Below, piece by piece: positions 24,768 through 36,729 of a stretch of DNA of 64,000 nt (within the stretch, counting starts at the first letter, position 1; each line of letters opens with the position of its first letter). The position numbers were made by a program, and so were the translations under genes. The notes under the pieces are model-generated. The model had not been told where the DNA came from, ran no database searches, and saw only the letters and a list, made by a program, of their open reading frames with translations. The stretch is from Parus major (taxonomy: Eukaryota > Chordata > Aves > Passeriformes > Paridae): positions 33,323,354-33,387,353 of the forward strand of contig NC_031799.1 in the NCBI RefSeq assembly GCF_001522545.3. Reading direction: 5' to 3'.

Positions 24768-25389
24768 TTAGTTTATACCTTTTTACATGTGAAAGAAAGA
24801 TTAAGCTGTGATTCTAGCAAACACAGCTTTGAAATTTTAAGTGTCTGCACAGAAAGATGTAAAAACTCAGATCTACATTTCCCTAGACACACTTATCAGT
24901 AGTATTCCATACTTGTATGTGCACAGCCCTTAACAGCTCCAGGGCAAAAGGCAGCTATGGTACTACAGTCTTGCAGCAGGCTGTGTCTCCCAAAAGGGAA
25001 GCAAGAAGCTTTCTTGCTCCTTAAATGCTCATGAATAAAGCTGTCCATTTTCTGCTGACCAAATCCCTTCTGACTGCCAAGGCACAGCAGATCTTCTTCC
25101 AGCTGCTACAGACAGAAAAGCAGAAGAAAAAGCAGTACCTTGCCACTTTGCAGGATTAAGAGCTGCTATTTGCTAGTAAGAAAAGACATGGAGAAGTACT
25201 CTGAAAAATACACCGCACATACAGCCTTGTATGTATGGAATACAGCTCAACTAGTTTCAACATTTCTCAACTAGTGAAAAGGAGATAAATGCTATTAAAA
25301 ATAAGCATGAGAGATTATTTGTGGTTTCACTGACAAAACACAGCTTAAAAGATTCATAGATATACATACAGTTTTTTCAAAGCACCTAC

Positions 25390-25498
25390 CTTCATATTTG
25401 CTTTGAGCCAAAATTGTCACAGTTTCACCTTTGGGAATTTCTAAGAGATACAAAACAGCTTCTTCCCGAACAATGCCTCTGAAGTCTTGAGTGTTTAC
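25390..25498 (-). CDS. TJP2 exon 12 (end of PDZ3)
   Basis: Residues 553-589, [20 protein letters not shown] then [16 protein letters not shown], the last helix and strand of PDZ3. Borders are TGTAG|GTAA and GAAG|GTAGGT. Confidence 0.95.
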
Positions 25499-26211
25499 CT
25501 ACATACCAAAAAAAAACCCCACAACAACTGATAAATCAACAATAAAAGGAATAACCACAGATTTTTCTTTCACCTGAAAAATCTTAAATATTCTCTTCCC
25601 TTACTATTTTTATATCTATCTATATTTATATAAAAGTCAATGATTGTCTCTTGTGAATATTTAATTTCAGCTATTAACAGTTATCTTACTGAAATAAAAT
25701 GTTCTGTTTCTACACTGCTAGATTTTTTTCTTCCACTTTAACAGTCTCTAGAAGGGGCAAGAAAGAAGGGGAAGAGGGAAAATTGCATTAACCTTCCATG
25801 TGAATTTTCAGTAAAAAAGCAGAATGAAGTGATTAAGTGGCACAGATTATATAAAACAGGAACTTGAGAAATAAATTACAATAACCCAATAAACTGGAGA
25901 AAGATGAAAGAAAAAAATTATGATGGCCCCAATTTTGCCCCCTCCAAGACTAGGAAGACACATTGTACAAAAAATGTACTGTCCCATCTTGCAGCATTTT
26001 TCTCGATTAATATTTAACTACTCCTTCCACAACATTATAAACAAACTAAAGCTTGGAATACAATTCTCCTTCAAAAACTCATTTCTGTAAGATACCTCCA
26101 CCACATATACACCCTTCCAAAGCAATAATTTCATTCCTAAAAATCATAATTTTTCCTATATTTCCACTAAGAAGCAAACAAGCAAATTTGCATTTCAGGG
26201 ACATATAATCA

Positions 26212-26406
<195 letters not shown>

Positions 26407-27406
26407 TTAAGCATATAGCAATAGCAGGATGCCAAAAGAAAAAAAAATTACAAACCCTCAACAGTATCATATTAATAATATTCTGATCTCAATTTTTTCG
26501 CTATATAGGCTGTATTTACTGAGGTAACTCTTCAGTGAAGGCAGGAAGCAGAGTCTTCCCATTTTTCAGAGTGGAAAATGAACTAGAAACAGTGAACAAG
26601 TGGCATGCATAGATGTGACTGAGCAGGGAAACAGGTCCTTGTTTTTGAAACTCCAAAGTAGTTCCCTACCTACTGTATCCTCTGTCATAAGAACACCTGT
26701 GGTTTTTGTGCAAACAGACTGAGTTATGAGTAATCATACTCATTGTTTTTCTTCTATAATCTAAGGAACTGTCATATCAATTAAGCTGATACCTATTTTC
26801 TTTACTGCTTTACATGTTCGTTAGAAGTCTTCGAATTTTCTTGTACTGAGAAATATTTTCAAGTATAATCTAGTGATATGTTAACAATCAGTCCTTTCAC
26901 ATTGCAGTAGGAGAGACTACTGGACTAGGCTCAGCGTTTTTGCTGTCAGAAAAGCTGTATGCCAGAGTGACCTTCCAACTCAGAGGACACTACTTATCTG
27001 TCAGCCACGCTCAGTAATACCCTAAGCCTGTATTATAAATTCCCCTTTGCCACAGTAACCACTTGATTAATTTGCACATCAGTGACAACATACACAGGGT
27101 CCAACCCGGAAAAGGTCTGAGAAGAAAATCCATTTAGGAAAATACCCCAAGCTCTATGATATTTTCAGAACTTTAGGCTTCTTCTTACAATTCCAACACT
27201 TCTATTCCTTCAATTTCTTTATTTGGAAACTCTTAGAAGAAAACATGTAAATTTTTTTCCTATAAAATCTATTTTCTATAAAAATAAACCAAAACTCTTG
27301 TTGTATATGTTCCCATGCAAGCCTATAAACACAGTGTTCACATGCAGATACTTTGAAAACTAATAATAATACTGAGTGCAAAAGAACTCCACAAGTGTCA
27401 CCTTAC

Positions 27407-27473
27407 CCATATATTGCTTCATCTTCTGGGCTGGGTTTAAGAATTGTTCGTGTAACTGCTTTTGGCTGAGGCA
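27407..27473 (-). CDS. TJP2 exon 10
   Basis: Residues 480-502, PQPKAVTRTILKPSPEDEAI then YG, a linker just before PDZ3. Borders are TTTAG|TGCC and ATGG|GTAAGG. Confidence 0.93.
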
Positions 27474-27623
27474 CTAAATGAAGAAAAAAAAAAGACAAAA
27501 GAAGTTACTGAGATACTGAAAAAGTTATAAATAGCAGGAATTTTTAGCTATTATATAGCAATCAAACCCTCCACACCGAAGATTAATACAGAGTTAAAAA
27601 TCAAGCATGTCTGACTAAAATTC

Positions 27624-27644
27624 TTTTTTTTTTTTTTTTTTTTT
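27624..27644. repeat. Homopolymer T21
   Basis: A run of 21 T (A on the transcribed strand) in the TJP2 intron upstream of exon 10. Prone to sequencing length error. Confidence 0.95.
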
Positions 27645-27979
27645 AATTCTTGAAAAAAAAAATTCAAGGAAGGGACATACAAGACAAGCTTTCAGGCAAG
27701 CTAAATAAGACTTCATTCGTCTGCTTAGGGCAACAGTCTAACAGCAGATGTTCTACAACAGCTTTTGCTTTTTTCACCTGGTAATTCTAATAAGCAACTG
27801 CAGCCAAAAAATATCATGTGTTTCTTCCCTGCACCACAAAGCAAAGACAAATCTTTCCTCTGTGTGTCAGGGTGGGACTGACATGAAGAGCATACCAGCT
27901 TTATCAACGTGATTGAGGGAATGGACATTCTGTGGCCAGGGAAAAAAAAAAAAAGGATCCAAAACCTTCAGGCTCTGAC

Positions 27980-28116
27980 CTGCTGTGTCATCTTGGTACT
28001 TCAGGTCTTTGTTTGAGTCTACAGAAGTAACAGCAGTAGCAATGTCACCGGTTGATTTGAATGGAGTGGGCATTGCTCCCATTCTGGACATCCTACTGGA
28101 GGGATCCTCTTTTGCA
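27980..28116 (-). CDS. TJP2 exon 9 (PDZ2-PDZ3 linker)
   Basis: Residues 434-480, including RMSRMGAMPTPFKSTGDIAT, the conserved part of the linker. The remainder is divergent and Asp/Lys-rich. Borders are TTTAG|TGCA and GCAG|GTCAGA. Confidence 0.93.
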
Positions 28117-28223
28117 CTAAAAAAAAGAAAAAAAAGTGTCATGAAATCAGATAAGAATGCATATATTTTAATAACTTCCTTGATATGCATGAGAAAAATG
28201 AACTAGAGAAGACCATTTCTTAC

Positions 28224-28332
28224 TTTGGTTTCTCTTTCAGTTTTTCATTGGATGAATGGGAATCTATGTCAGAATGATGTAATCTGTCATCTTGAGGGGA
28301 AAATGATCTGTTTGACTCTATTTCAGAAATAT
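28224..28332 (-). CDS. TJP2 exon 8 (PDZ2-PDZ3 linker)
   Basis: Residues 398-434, [20 protein letters not shown] then a Ser/Lys-rich end. Borders are TACAG|ATAT and CCAAA|GTAAG. Confidence 0.93.
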
Positions 28333-29325
28333 CTGTAAAGAGAGTGACAAATCAAGATACGCAGGATTTGTTTAAGTTAACTGCTCACCTGATCAGCATG
28401 TGTATTTACAAAGTTTTCATATATAGGATACCCTGAACATTTCAGCACACTCTCATCTTAAGTTGAATTTGACAAAGATTCAGAAAGTGCCTTTTAGTGC
28501 TCCCACCCTTCCACCCTCCCAAAATATTTCTGGAAAGTTTCACAGAACTTTTAAGAAGCACACTCATGTCACACAACCACTTTGAGCACAACCACAGATG
28601 CATCAGCTAGTGCAAAGCAGGCTTTGATTTGAGGTGTCGTGGAGGTTTCCAAAATGAAGACCACCCTCACATCAACAGTCCTCACATCATTGCCCTTCAG
28701 CAGCAAAGGAAACAAGAGTGGCCCTTGTATTTGAACTGCACCTCGGTAAAACCTACAGAAAGTTCCACCCCATATTTTGACACCAGAAAAGCAAGTATCT
28801 TGTTCCAAATAATATAACATCCTGCTCTCCCAGATATTCTGAGTCCTTCCCAAAGCAAGATCAGGCTGAGAGGTACAGCTCACACACTTGTATAGAACAG
28901 GTGCTGGGAATAGAAACCAGTTTTCTAGGGACACTTAATTTCCTCTTGTCCTGACATGTCTTCCCTCCATTTGAATCCTGCCAAGAATGTTAATGCCCTA
29001 AGAAGGAGAGACCAGTCCAATGCACTTGTTTTAAAAATTTTTATTAGAACAACTGATTTGCTTGTTCCAGGAAGTAAGACCGATTTTGGCACACCAACAT
29101 TGGTCCCTCTATCTCTGCCCCTTCCTAAAATGTAATTCTATGGTTACTACAAAATTGTTTTCACCTAAAGGAAGGGGACTTGCTGCTTAATTGACTTATT
29201 TAGGTTTGTCTGTGTTTCATTGTTTTTCTTAAAGAACTTAATACCACTCGACCACAGCAAAACAACATAAGCTCCATTTTGTCCTTGCACAGAGTCCAGG
29301 ACTTTGGATCCACATTAAACCTCAC

Positions 29326-29479
29326 CATCCATTTCTGAGTCACTGTCGTTCAATGAAGGAATGTTGAGCAGAGTCTGCTTTCGGTCCCTGAGAACAACCA
29401 GCTGGAGTTTCCCACGTGATTTCTCAATCAATTTTCGGGCATCAGCTAAAGACATGTTCTCTGTCACTGTACCATTGAT
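29326..29479 (-). CDS. TJP2 exon 7 (PDZ2 second half)
   Basis: Residues 347-398, [32 protein letters not shown] and a downstream acidic tail ([10 protein letters not shown]). PDZ2 mediates homo- and heterodimerisation with ZO-1. Borders are TCCAG|ATCA and GATG|GTGAGG. Confidence 0.95.
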
Positions 29480-29622
29480 CTGGACACAAAAAGGCAACAA
29501 TAACAAACAAAGTCCACATGGTGCTCAAGTCTAATAGCAAACTTGACTATAACATGACTTAGTTCGGAATAACCTCTATAACCAGTGCCTGCCAAACTGC
29601 TAGCAGTAAAACCAGAACAAAC

Positions 29623-29726
29623 CTTGAGAATGATATCTCCTTCATGAAGGTTGCCATCTTTGGTTGCTAGGCCAGTATGGGTCATTTCTTTTATGAAGAT
29701 CTGACTTCCAAGACGGAGTCCATATT
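29623..29726 (-). CDS. TJP2 exon 6 (PDZ2 first half)
   Basis: Residues 312-346, [20 protein letters not shown] then [15 protein letters not shown]. The GLRL loop and domain-swapping strand of PDZ2 are recognisable. Borders are TCCAG|AATA and AAG|GTTTGT. Confidence 0.95.
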
Positions 29727-29837
29727 CTGGAACCAAGAAGATAATCCACTGAAGCTTAGATTATGACCAAATATGTATTGTTTTAAAAACTACAAAGTGT
29801 ACATGCATCAAACACCATAATACCATGAGAGAAAAAA

Positions 29838-29862
29838 AACAAAAACAAACAAACAAACAAAA
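29838..29862. repeat. (CAAA)n simple repeat
   Basis: Several CAAA units in the TJP2 intron between exons 5 and 6, followed by an A-rich run. Confidence 0.8.
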
Positions 29863-31287
29863 AAAATTCACCCAAAAAAACAAGAAGAAAAAAATGTAGA
29901 CCTAGTAAACCCCACTTCACCCTAAGCCAAGTTTCTGATACCTGTGCTGCCATTACAATATGAACAAGCAACTACCCAAATCCAATTACAGCTGGACGAT
30001 TGGTCTGCACCTTCAGCAGCAAAACAACACCTTTGTTCTGGAGCTGCTTATTAATGTTCTGGACTAGCTTCTCTCTGATTCTCATTTTGCACAGCATAGA
30101 AGGGGAAAAAGGTCAGAAAGCACTAACGGAAGTATTTATTTTCATCAGTTGCTGCATGTTGACCCTGCCCTATCTGTACTCCAGGAAATGTTCTGGTTGT
30201 TTCAGGCAAAGGTATTTCTTTTTATTCCCCTGTCCCTTTTTTGCACTGTGATCTAAGTTACTTGGGTCAGTACATTTGCTACTTAAAAAGAAAGGCAACA
30301 TCCTTAAAAAACATGCATCCTAGAACAACAGAATGTTGTTCTGCTTTAAAAGATCACCACATTTCAGCAAATCTGCAAAGTGTCCATATGAACAACAGAG
30401 ATTATTGCAGTATAGCTAAACATAAAAGTCAACAAGTGCACCTTATATTTCTCCTTATTTGTATACATATCTGCATTATCTTTACAAGTGGAAACACTAC
30501 ATGCAGAGGAAGCAGAGGAAGGAAAAAAAAGGATTGTTGCCAGAGTCAATAAAGAAAATATATTAGCTCCTGCATACAAAGTTTAATTAGCAAAAAATTG
30601 TTAAAATTACAACACGGCAGATTAGGAAAAAACCCAGCCCCTCCAGAAATAAACCCCCTCCCCCCCTGCAAAAAACCCCAAATAGACAATTATGTACAAT
30701 CTAATCTCAGATGCTTTCCAGCACAAATCTTTATTTCACAGTGAAAAAAGGGTCAGACTTACAAGGGGAGCATGAAAGCATGAAGCCTTCAGGCTTTCAT
30801 TTACACTCTTCAATACTCAGCAAAGAAAGGCTAAAATAATTGCTATTTCAGTGCTTCACCTGCTGCTATTTCAGTATTCTTTAATGACCAGAACTAAACA
30901 AACCGTATTTTTAAAGGCAGAGTCTACTCTTTACCCTTTCTAGCTAACCCTTTTGTAGATGTGCCAAATGTAATCTGAATCATTATCAGATCCATGTTTT
31001 CCATCAGAACCAGAAGAAAAAGGCAGAGAAAATGGAAAACCAAGGACGCACTGTCTTGAAAAGACTGAAATGATGTGGGTGAATAAATCTTTGTTCAAAG
31101 GTAAAGTTCAAGGTTCTGGGGGAAAAAAGCATCCCAAATCAGCCAGAAAGAATGACAGAACAACTTAAACCATCAGTTACAAAAGTCAACACTTAACCTA
31201 CAAAAGTAGAATGTAATTCAGCTCTTCTCCTTTCCCCACCAAAACCCATGCTGTATTGGAAGTTGACTCCTCCCCTATTGTACCTAC

Positions 31288-31867
31288 CTTCGTTATGTCT
31301 GCCTTTTGTTAAGAGAACACTGATTGGTGCACCCTGATCCTGCGGTCCTAGGTATTCATGTTGGCGGTGTATTTCGGGTGAAGGACTGCGGGAACGAAGC
31401 CTATCCCGACTATGACTCCTCATTTCCCTCCCATATCTAGGATCAGATAAAGATCCATGACTGTAACTGGGTGGGCTGTAGTCTCCTCTGTAGTCCCGTT
31501 CATAGGCAGCATCCCTGTCGATGCTCCTTCCCCTGCTCCGATCCCTTCTATAGTCTCGATCCAAGCTCCTGTCCACGCTCCTACCACGACTTCGATCGCG
31601 GCTGTAGCTGAACTCCCTGTCATGGTCTCTGCTTCGGTTACGCCCTCGGTCGTGCTCGTCTCTATAGCTCTGATCCAGGTTGTTTCCCCAGCTTTGGCTG
31701 CGCCCTCCATTTCCACTGTGCCAGCTTCTCTCACTGTAGCCACTTCGAGCACTTTTGCCATCAAATTCTGCATGGTCATCCATCACATCTAAAGCTCTGT
31801 CCTCATAGTCAAGGGAGGGGCTTCTCTGCAGCGCAGCTGCCTGCACTTTCCTTGGTCTTTTCACTAC
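31288..31867 (-). CDS. TJP2 exon 5 (Arg/Ser/Asp-rich linker)
   Basis: Residues 119-312, the largest exon. After VVKRPRKVQ it encodes a low-complexity, highly charged linker with repeated RDRSRGRS units and SRSPSPE motifs. It ends in [14 protein letters not shown], the first strand of PDZ2. This linker corresponds to the phosphorylated, nuclear-targeting region of ZO-2 and is the least conserved part. Borders are AACAG|GTAG and GAAG|GTAGGT. Confidence 0.94.
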
Positions 31868-32289
31868 CTGTTCAGTGCAAGAGAAAACAAAGAAACAAAC
31901 AAATTCTATCAAAGATCAGAATGTGAAACTGAACAGATAAATATTGTTCATGTGTCAAATATATATTCTATTTATTATTGGACAAAATCTGTGTATGCAG
32001 AACATCATTTGCCTCACGTAAGTTCTATTTTCTTGTTATTCAGTAAAATAAACATTATAAAATAAACATTTTATTCTCAGTTTTTCAGTAAGATAACTTT
32101 GTGATGCTGTTGATTAATTTTCATTTGTTTCACCTGCAGAAACTATGTCTTTTTTTATTTATTTTGTACTTTGCACTTGGCAAAGGACTGCTTTGTTTTG
32201 TACACTTTATAGAAGAAAACTAAAATCCTGACTGATTACACAGGTACATACCACTGGCGCTACACTGATTACATTTGGAATTTACTTAC

Positions 32290-32392
32290 AATGGTGGCCA
32301 CTTTCCCACTTTTCCTAAGTTGCTGAACTGCAAAAGAGTGTAGAACATTTTCCATCGGGGTCCCATTAACTATGACCACTCGGTCATTTTCT
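32290..32392 (-). CDS. TJP2 exon 4 (PDZ1 second half)
   Basis: Residues 84-118, [20 protein letters not shown] then [17 protein letters not shown]1 of ZO proteins binds claudin C-termini. Borders are TCCAG|AGAA and ATT|GTAAGT. Confidence 0.95.
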
Positions 32393-34550
32393 CTGGAAAT
32401 GGGGAGGGAGATAAAAAAAGAAAGAGAGTATTTAAGAGAAGTCTTCATAAAAATAGCAGAAATTTATTTTTTTTTTCTTTTAACAGAGGAAACTTATGGA
32501 TTCAGTTCAGTTTACCAAGGAGTTTTGCTTTTAAACTCTGTTTGCTATATCAATTCCACAATATGTGAATACTAGAAACAGCTTTTGGTACATCTAAAAA
32601 TTAGACATTGAGCAGCACTATCTTTGTGCATATACTGTGTTCAGCTTAAGCACCTTGTCATAATATTTATTAAAGAACATTTGTGATGCACATTGAAACA
32701 GGACTCCTAGTTTTAAATAAGAATTTCATGAAAGCTTCAAACTGCTGAAGCCATTAGGCAAATATTCACAAGTATAACTGCAGTACATTTTTCCTAAAGT
32801 CTGGTGTTCACATCTGGTCACATCTACTCTGTAGAAAGGTGATTGAGAGAAAAAAAATCTCAATAAAACATTAATACACAAGAAGTCTCCCTTACCCTAA
32901 AATACAGACCAACTAAGATTAGTAACTTTTCTGTTAGACCTCCTGTATATCAAAGAGACCACTAACACTTCACCCACATAACCCCGTATGAAATAGCCCC
33001 ACAACACTGATTAATTTAACCCCATAAACTTCATAAAGGCATTTCAATGCAAAAAGTGAAGATTAAAAAAAACCCCCAAATTACCACTCCTCATTCTCCT
33101 CATACTAGTTTATTCTGGTGACTACCCAGTTACAGTCAGAGCATGAGCTCAAAAAAATTACTAGTTACTTTGCCATTTTCTGCTAGATAAAAGAAATCTT
33201 TGGTACCAACTATTTTATCTTCATTATAATCAAATCACATTGCAATCTTTTTTTTAATTAAGAAGATTATATACTCTAAGCCTCGATTTGTAAGGCACTC
33301 TAACTCCTAAATGATTTTTGTGCCTCTTTTCATATCCTTCCAATTCCTTTTAGTGGATGAGTATGCCAGAACAGCATGCTATATTTCAGTAGCACTTTCA
33401 TCCAGGTTTATGCAAGAATTAAAATAGATCTCTGGACAGTCCATACATCCAAAGCTAGTATTGAACTTAACATTGCACTATTATGTCAAGAGGTCCATCT
33501 ACACATTTTACCCTACAAAAGATGACAGGATGATTTTACCCATACACTCTGAAGGTTAGACCCATATTCCTTGATTTGTTGGAGGAACAGCTTTGCCTTC
33601 AATTTTCTTCAGAATGTGTTTTGTCTGAAAGTGCCCAAATATCTTGGTATTCCCTTGCCATCATCAATTTACCTATGATCTTTCATAATTTATGGACATC
33701 ATTTCATTCCCAAATCACAGGTGATTATGGAACAGTGATGGTGTGCAGGGCTCACGGTTATAAAATGTAGGATTTATACACTTGTGTTAAAAATTATTTA
33801 TTATGTGCTTTACAATTACCCTTTTATTTAGTTACTCAACAACTCCTATGCCAGCCATTTCATTTTCTGACCAAAAATAAATGCATGGCAATAGGGGCAG
33901 AATCTACTCTCATGATTTATTATTCCTGCACAATTATTTGGCATTTTTCCAAACTGTCTAGTCCTCATCAGGTATTTCAGATCAAAGAATGAAAATATGA
34001 TGTAGGACAGAAACTCTAAGCCTACAGACTAATTGTTTGTACATGATAGATGCTGCCTCACCAAAGATGAAGTTATCAGAAAGACAACAGAAATGATTTC
34101 CATAATTTTTTCTTTCGGATATAAAATCAAACCTTCTTTGGGCTGACTTAAGCCATTCTTGGAAACTAATGATTAATCACTAAACATGTTTACTGGAGGA
34201 GGAACAAGGAGGATGTTATGGAGGATGATTTTAAGATACTAAGTATTTCTACTATTTTTTTAAATGAAATGCAATCTTGAAAGAAACATACTTAACTGTT
34301 AAAGACTTTTCAACACCACCACAGAAATGTAATGTCTTGCTAAACAGCATCTAACACCTCTATGTAAGGTTTACTTGTTTTGTTGTTTTGGGTTGTTTTT
34401 GGGTTTTTTTCAAAGAGACATCTAGATATTCAAGAGAGCACCAAATCTTGAGGTGATTAAATCATCAGGATTTCAACCACATCTGTCTAAAGGATTTATA
34501 TATTCTACAGCCATGCCCCTCAAAATGCCAGACAAAGGAAAAAGTGCTTA

Positions 34551-34706
<156 letters not shown>

Positions 34707-36675
34707 TCAATACATTGACAGGAATTTTGACAGGGAGAAAGAAGAGGAACAAGAATGTTCTCATGATGGTACTCCAAGTAGATATTATATAAAATATGAT
34801 AACTGCAGGCAGAGTGCTGCAGACACACACAGTAACTCTAGATTTGAGAAAGATTAGGTTTACACATCCATGTATCAAAATGGTAAGTTTCTGTCTTCCA
34901 AAACCTCTACAGCCTTCTGACTGTTGGTAGTTAAGTGAAAAATTTACTAAATTTGCCTGCATTTCGCTTCACCATCCCATGGGTTATTCATAGCAAATTT
35001 ATTGTTAGGTAAATCAATTTTGTTAGTGATGCTTGGGAAAGTGGAATAGCTTTCCCAGGATCTCATCTTCATTATGATTGCTAAGTAGTTTGTGACAACT
35101 ACTTACTCCTCAATCAAAATAAAATGATCATGGTTGATTACAAAGAGCAATTAGGGAACTTATACATTGTCCATATAATATTCATCCTCTGTCACAATAT
35201 ATTTTAAATATGTAAATTATGTCAAACCTGTCATCATAGAAATAACACATCCATAGAAGTCCTAAGACAGCATTCATAAAACCAAAGAAATGCTTCACAG
35301 AATGCCAAGGAACAGCAGTAAACCTGGTAACTTTTAGCATAACTGAACTGCTGACAGCAAGGTGAGCACAAGTTTAAAAAAAAACACGTAAGTTTAATTT
35401 CATCTAATATTTAACATACACATCATCACTAAAAATTACAAATTATGCTACATTTGAGCAGAATGTTTTAACATAGTGGCAAAGTAACACATCAAACTGA
35501 AGTCATGTTTTCCCCCCAACACCCAATCAGCATGTGTAGTCCATTGTATGTCACCTCGTGTTCCACTAATGCTGATATTATTTCTTTGAGGAGGAAAAAA
35601 GCAGTGTGGTTTTCTTTTAAAACAACACTTCACTTGCTACAGCTCTGTTTTACAGGAAGCAGTCTGATGTTTTACACAAAAACAAAATATTCAAAATAAT
35701 GGTAAAATTCAATGACAGTGGCTGATACAGCAAGTTCAGCAGCCCTTTGCCATCTCAGTAGCCTATGCCTATCTATGTGGTAAAGAAGTAATGCTAATTT
35801 ACACAGCATCAGAGATCTGAAATGCTGGAAATTACAGGAACTAAGATCTTCTGCAATTTTTTCCTGTTTTCCTCTGTAACCTCAAAACCAACCTCTTCTC
35901 AACCATACTTTCTCACATGAAAGAAGCTATATAGAAAAGATTACTGTTTCACCTTGGCTCATCAAGTTCAGTTCACTGCAGAAGATGTGAAAAAACTTGA
36001 ACAACTCAGTGCAGGCTGCTCACTGAACCCAGATCATCAGAACAGCTGAGAAGAGTGCCACCACCACTGAAGCCCAAACTGCACACCTTGTACTGTGGTG
36101 TGGCAGCCTAGCTATTAGAGAACACAGGCATAAGTGCTCTGTTTTCTTTAATTCAAAAGGACTCCACTTTATGAGATACTTCCTCTTTTCTTAAAAAAAA
36201 CTTTTATAGTGACACCTACAGTACACCTGTTTTATAAGTTTTAATGACACTGTTTTTCCACTGGATTCTACACTAGTATATGTTAAAGTATATTACAAAA
36301 ATAAAACCGGTGGAATCCTGTTCAGTGATTATTACAAAGCTCGGACATTAACCACAACCTGTTTGATAGAAAACCATCTGCTTTCCTTTTAAGGCTCTTC
36401 AATGATAAATTTAGCTATGTGGCTGACATGTAGTATTTGAAAGACCAAACAGTAGCAAATATTAAATTGTTAATTGAATTTACTCCTAACATTAAAGAGA
36501 TGCACTATGGTAGGAGTAGCAACTAAGCTTTAAAATAAAAACCATACCTGATTTGGACAATGAATTAATCCTATTCTAGACTCAGACATGCTAATAAAAT
36601 CTGCTGCAAAACATATTCAGAGTAAACCAGTGCTTGAAAATTTGAAAACTAAAAATATAACGGGCACTCACTCAC

Positions 36676-36729
36676 CTTTTGTAAGGTCACTGTGTACTGT
36701 TCCCATATCAGCTCTTCCATGCCTGAGGC
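36676..36729 (-). CDS. TJP2 exon 2 (MEELIWEQ)
   Basis: Eighteen codons, ASGMEELIWEQYTVTLQK, the first exon shared by all forms. It starts and ends in phase 0, so it can follow any first exon. A non-coding first exon would make Met28 (MEEL) the start, giving 1161 aa. The acceptor is CAACAG|GCCT and the donor AAG|GTGAGT. Confidence 0.94.

Noticed and set aside
31457..31792. Open frames overlapping TJP2 exon 5 on either strand
   Set aside because: Shadows of the repetitive coding sequence. The true frame is fixed by splice phases and PDZ2 continuity.
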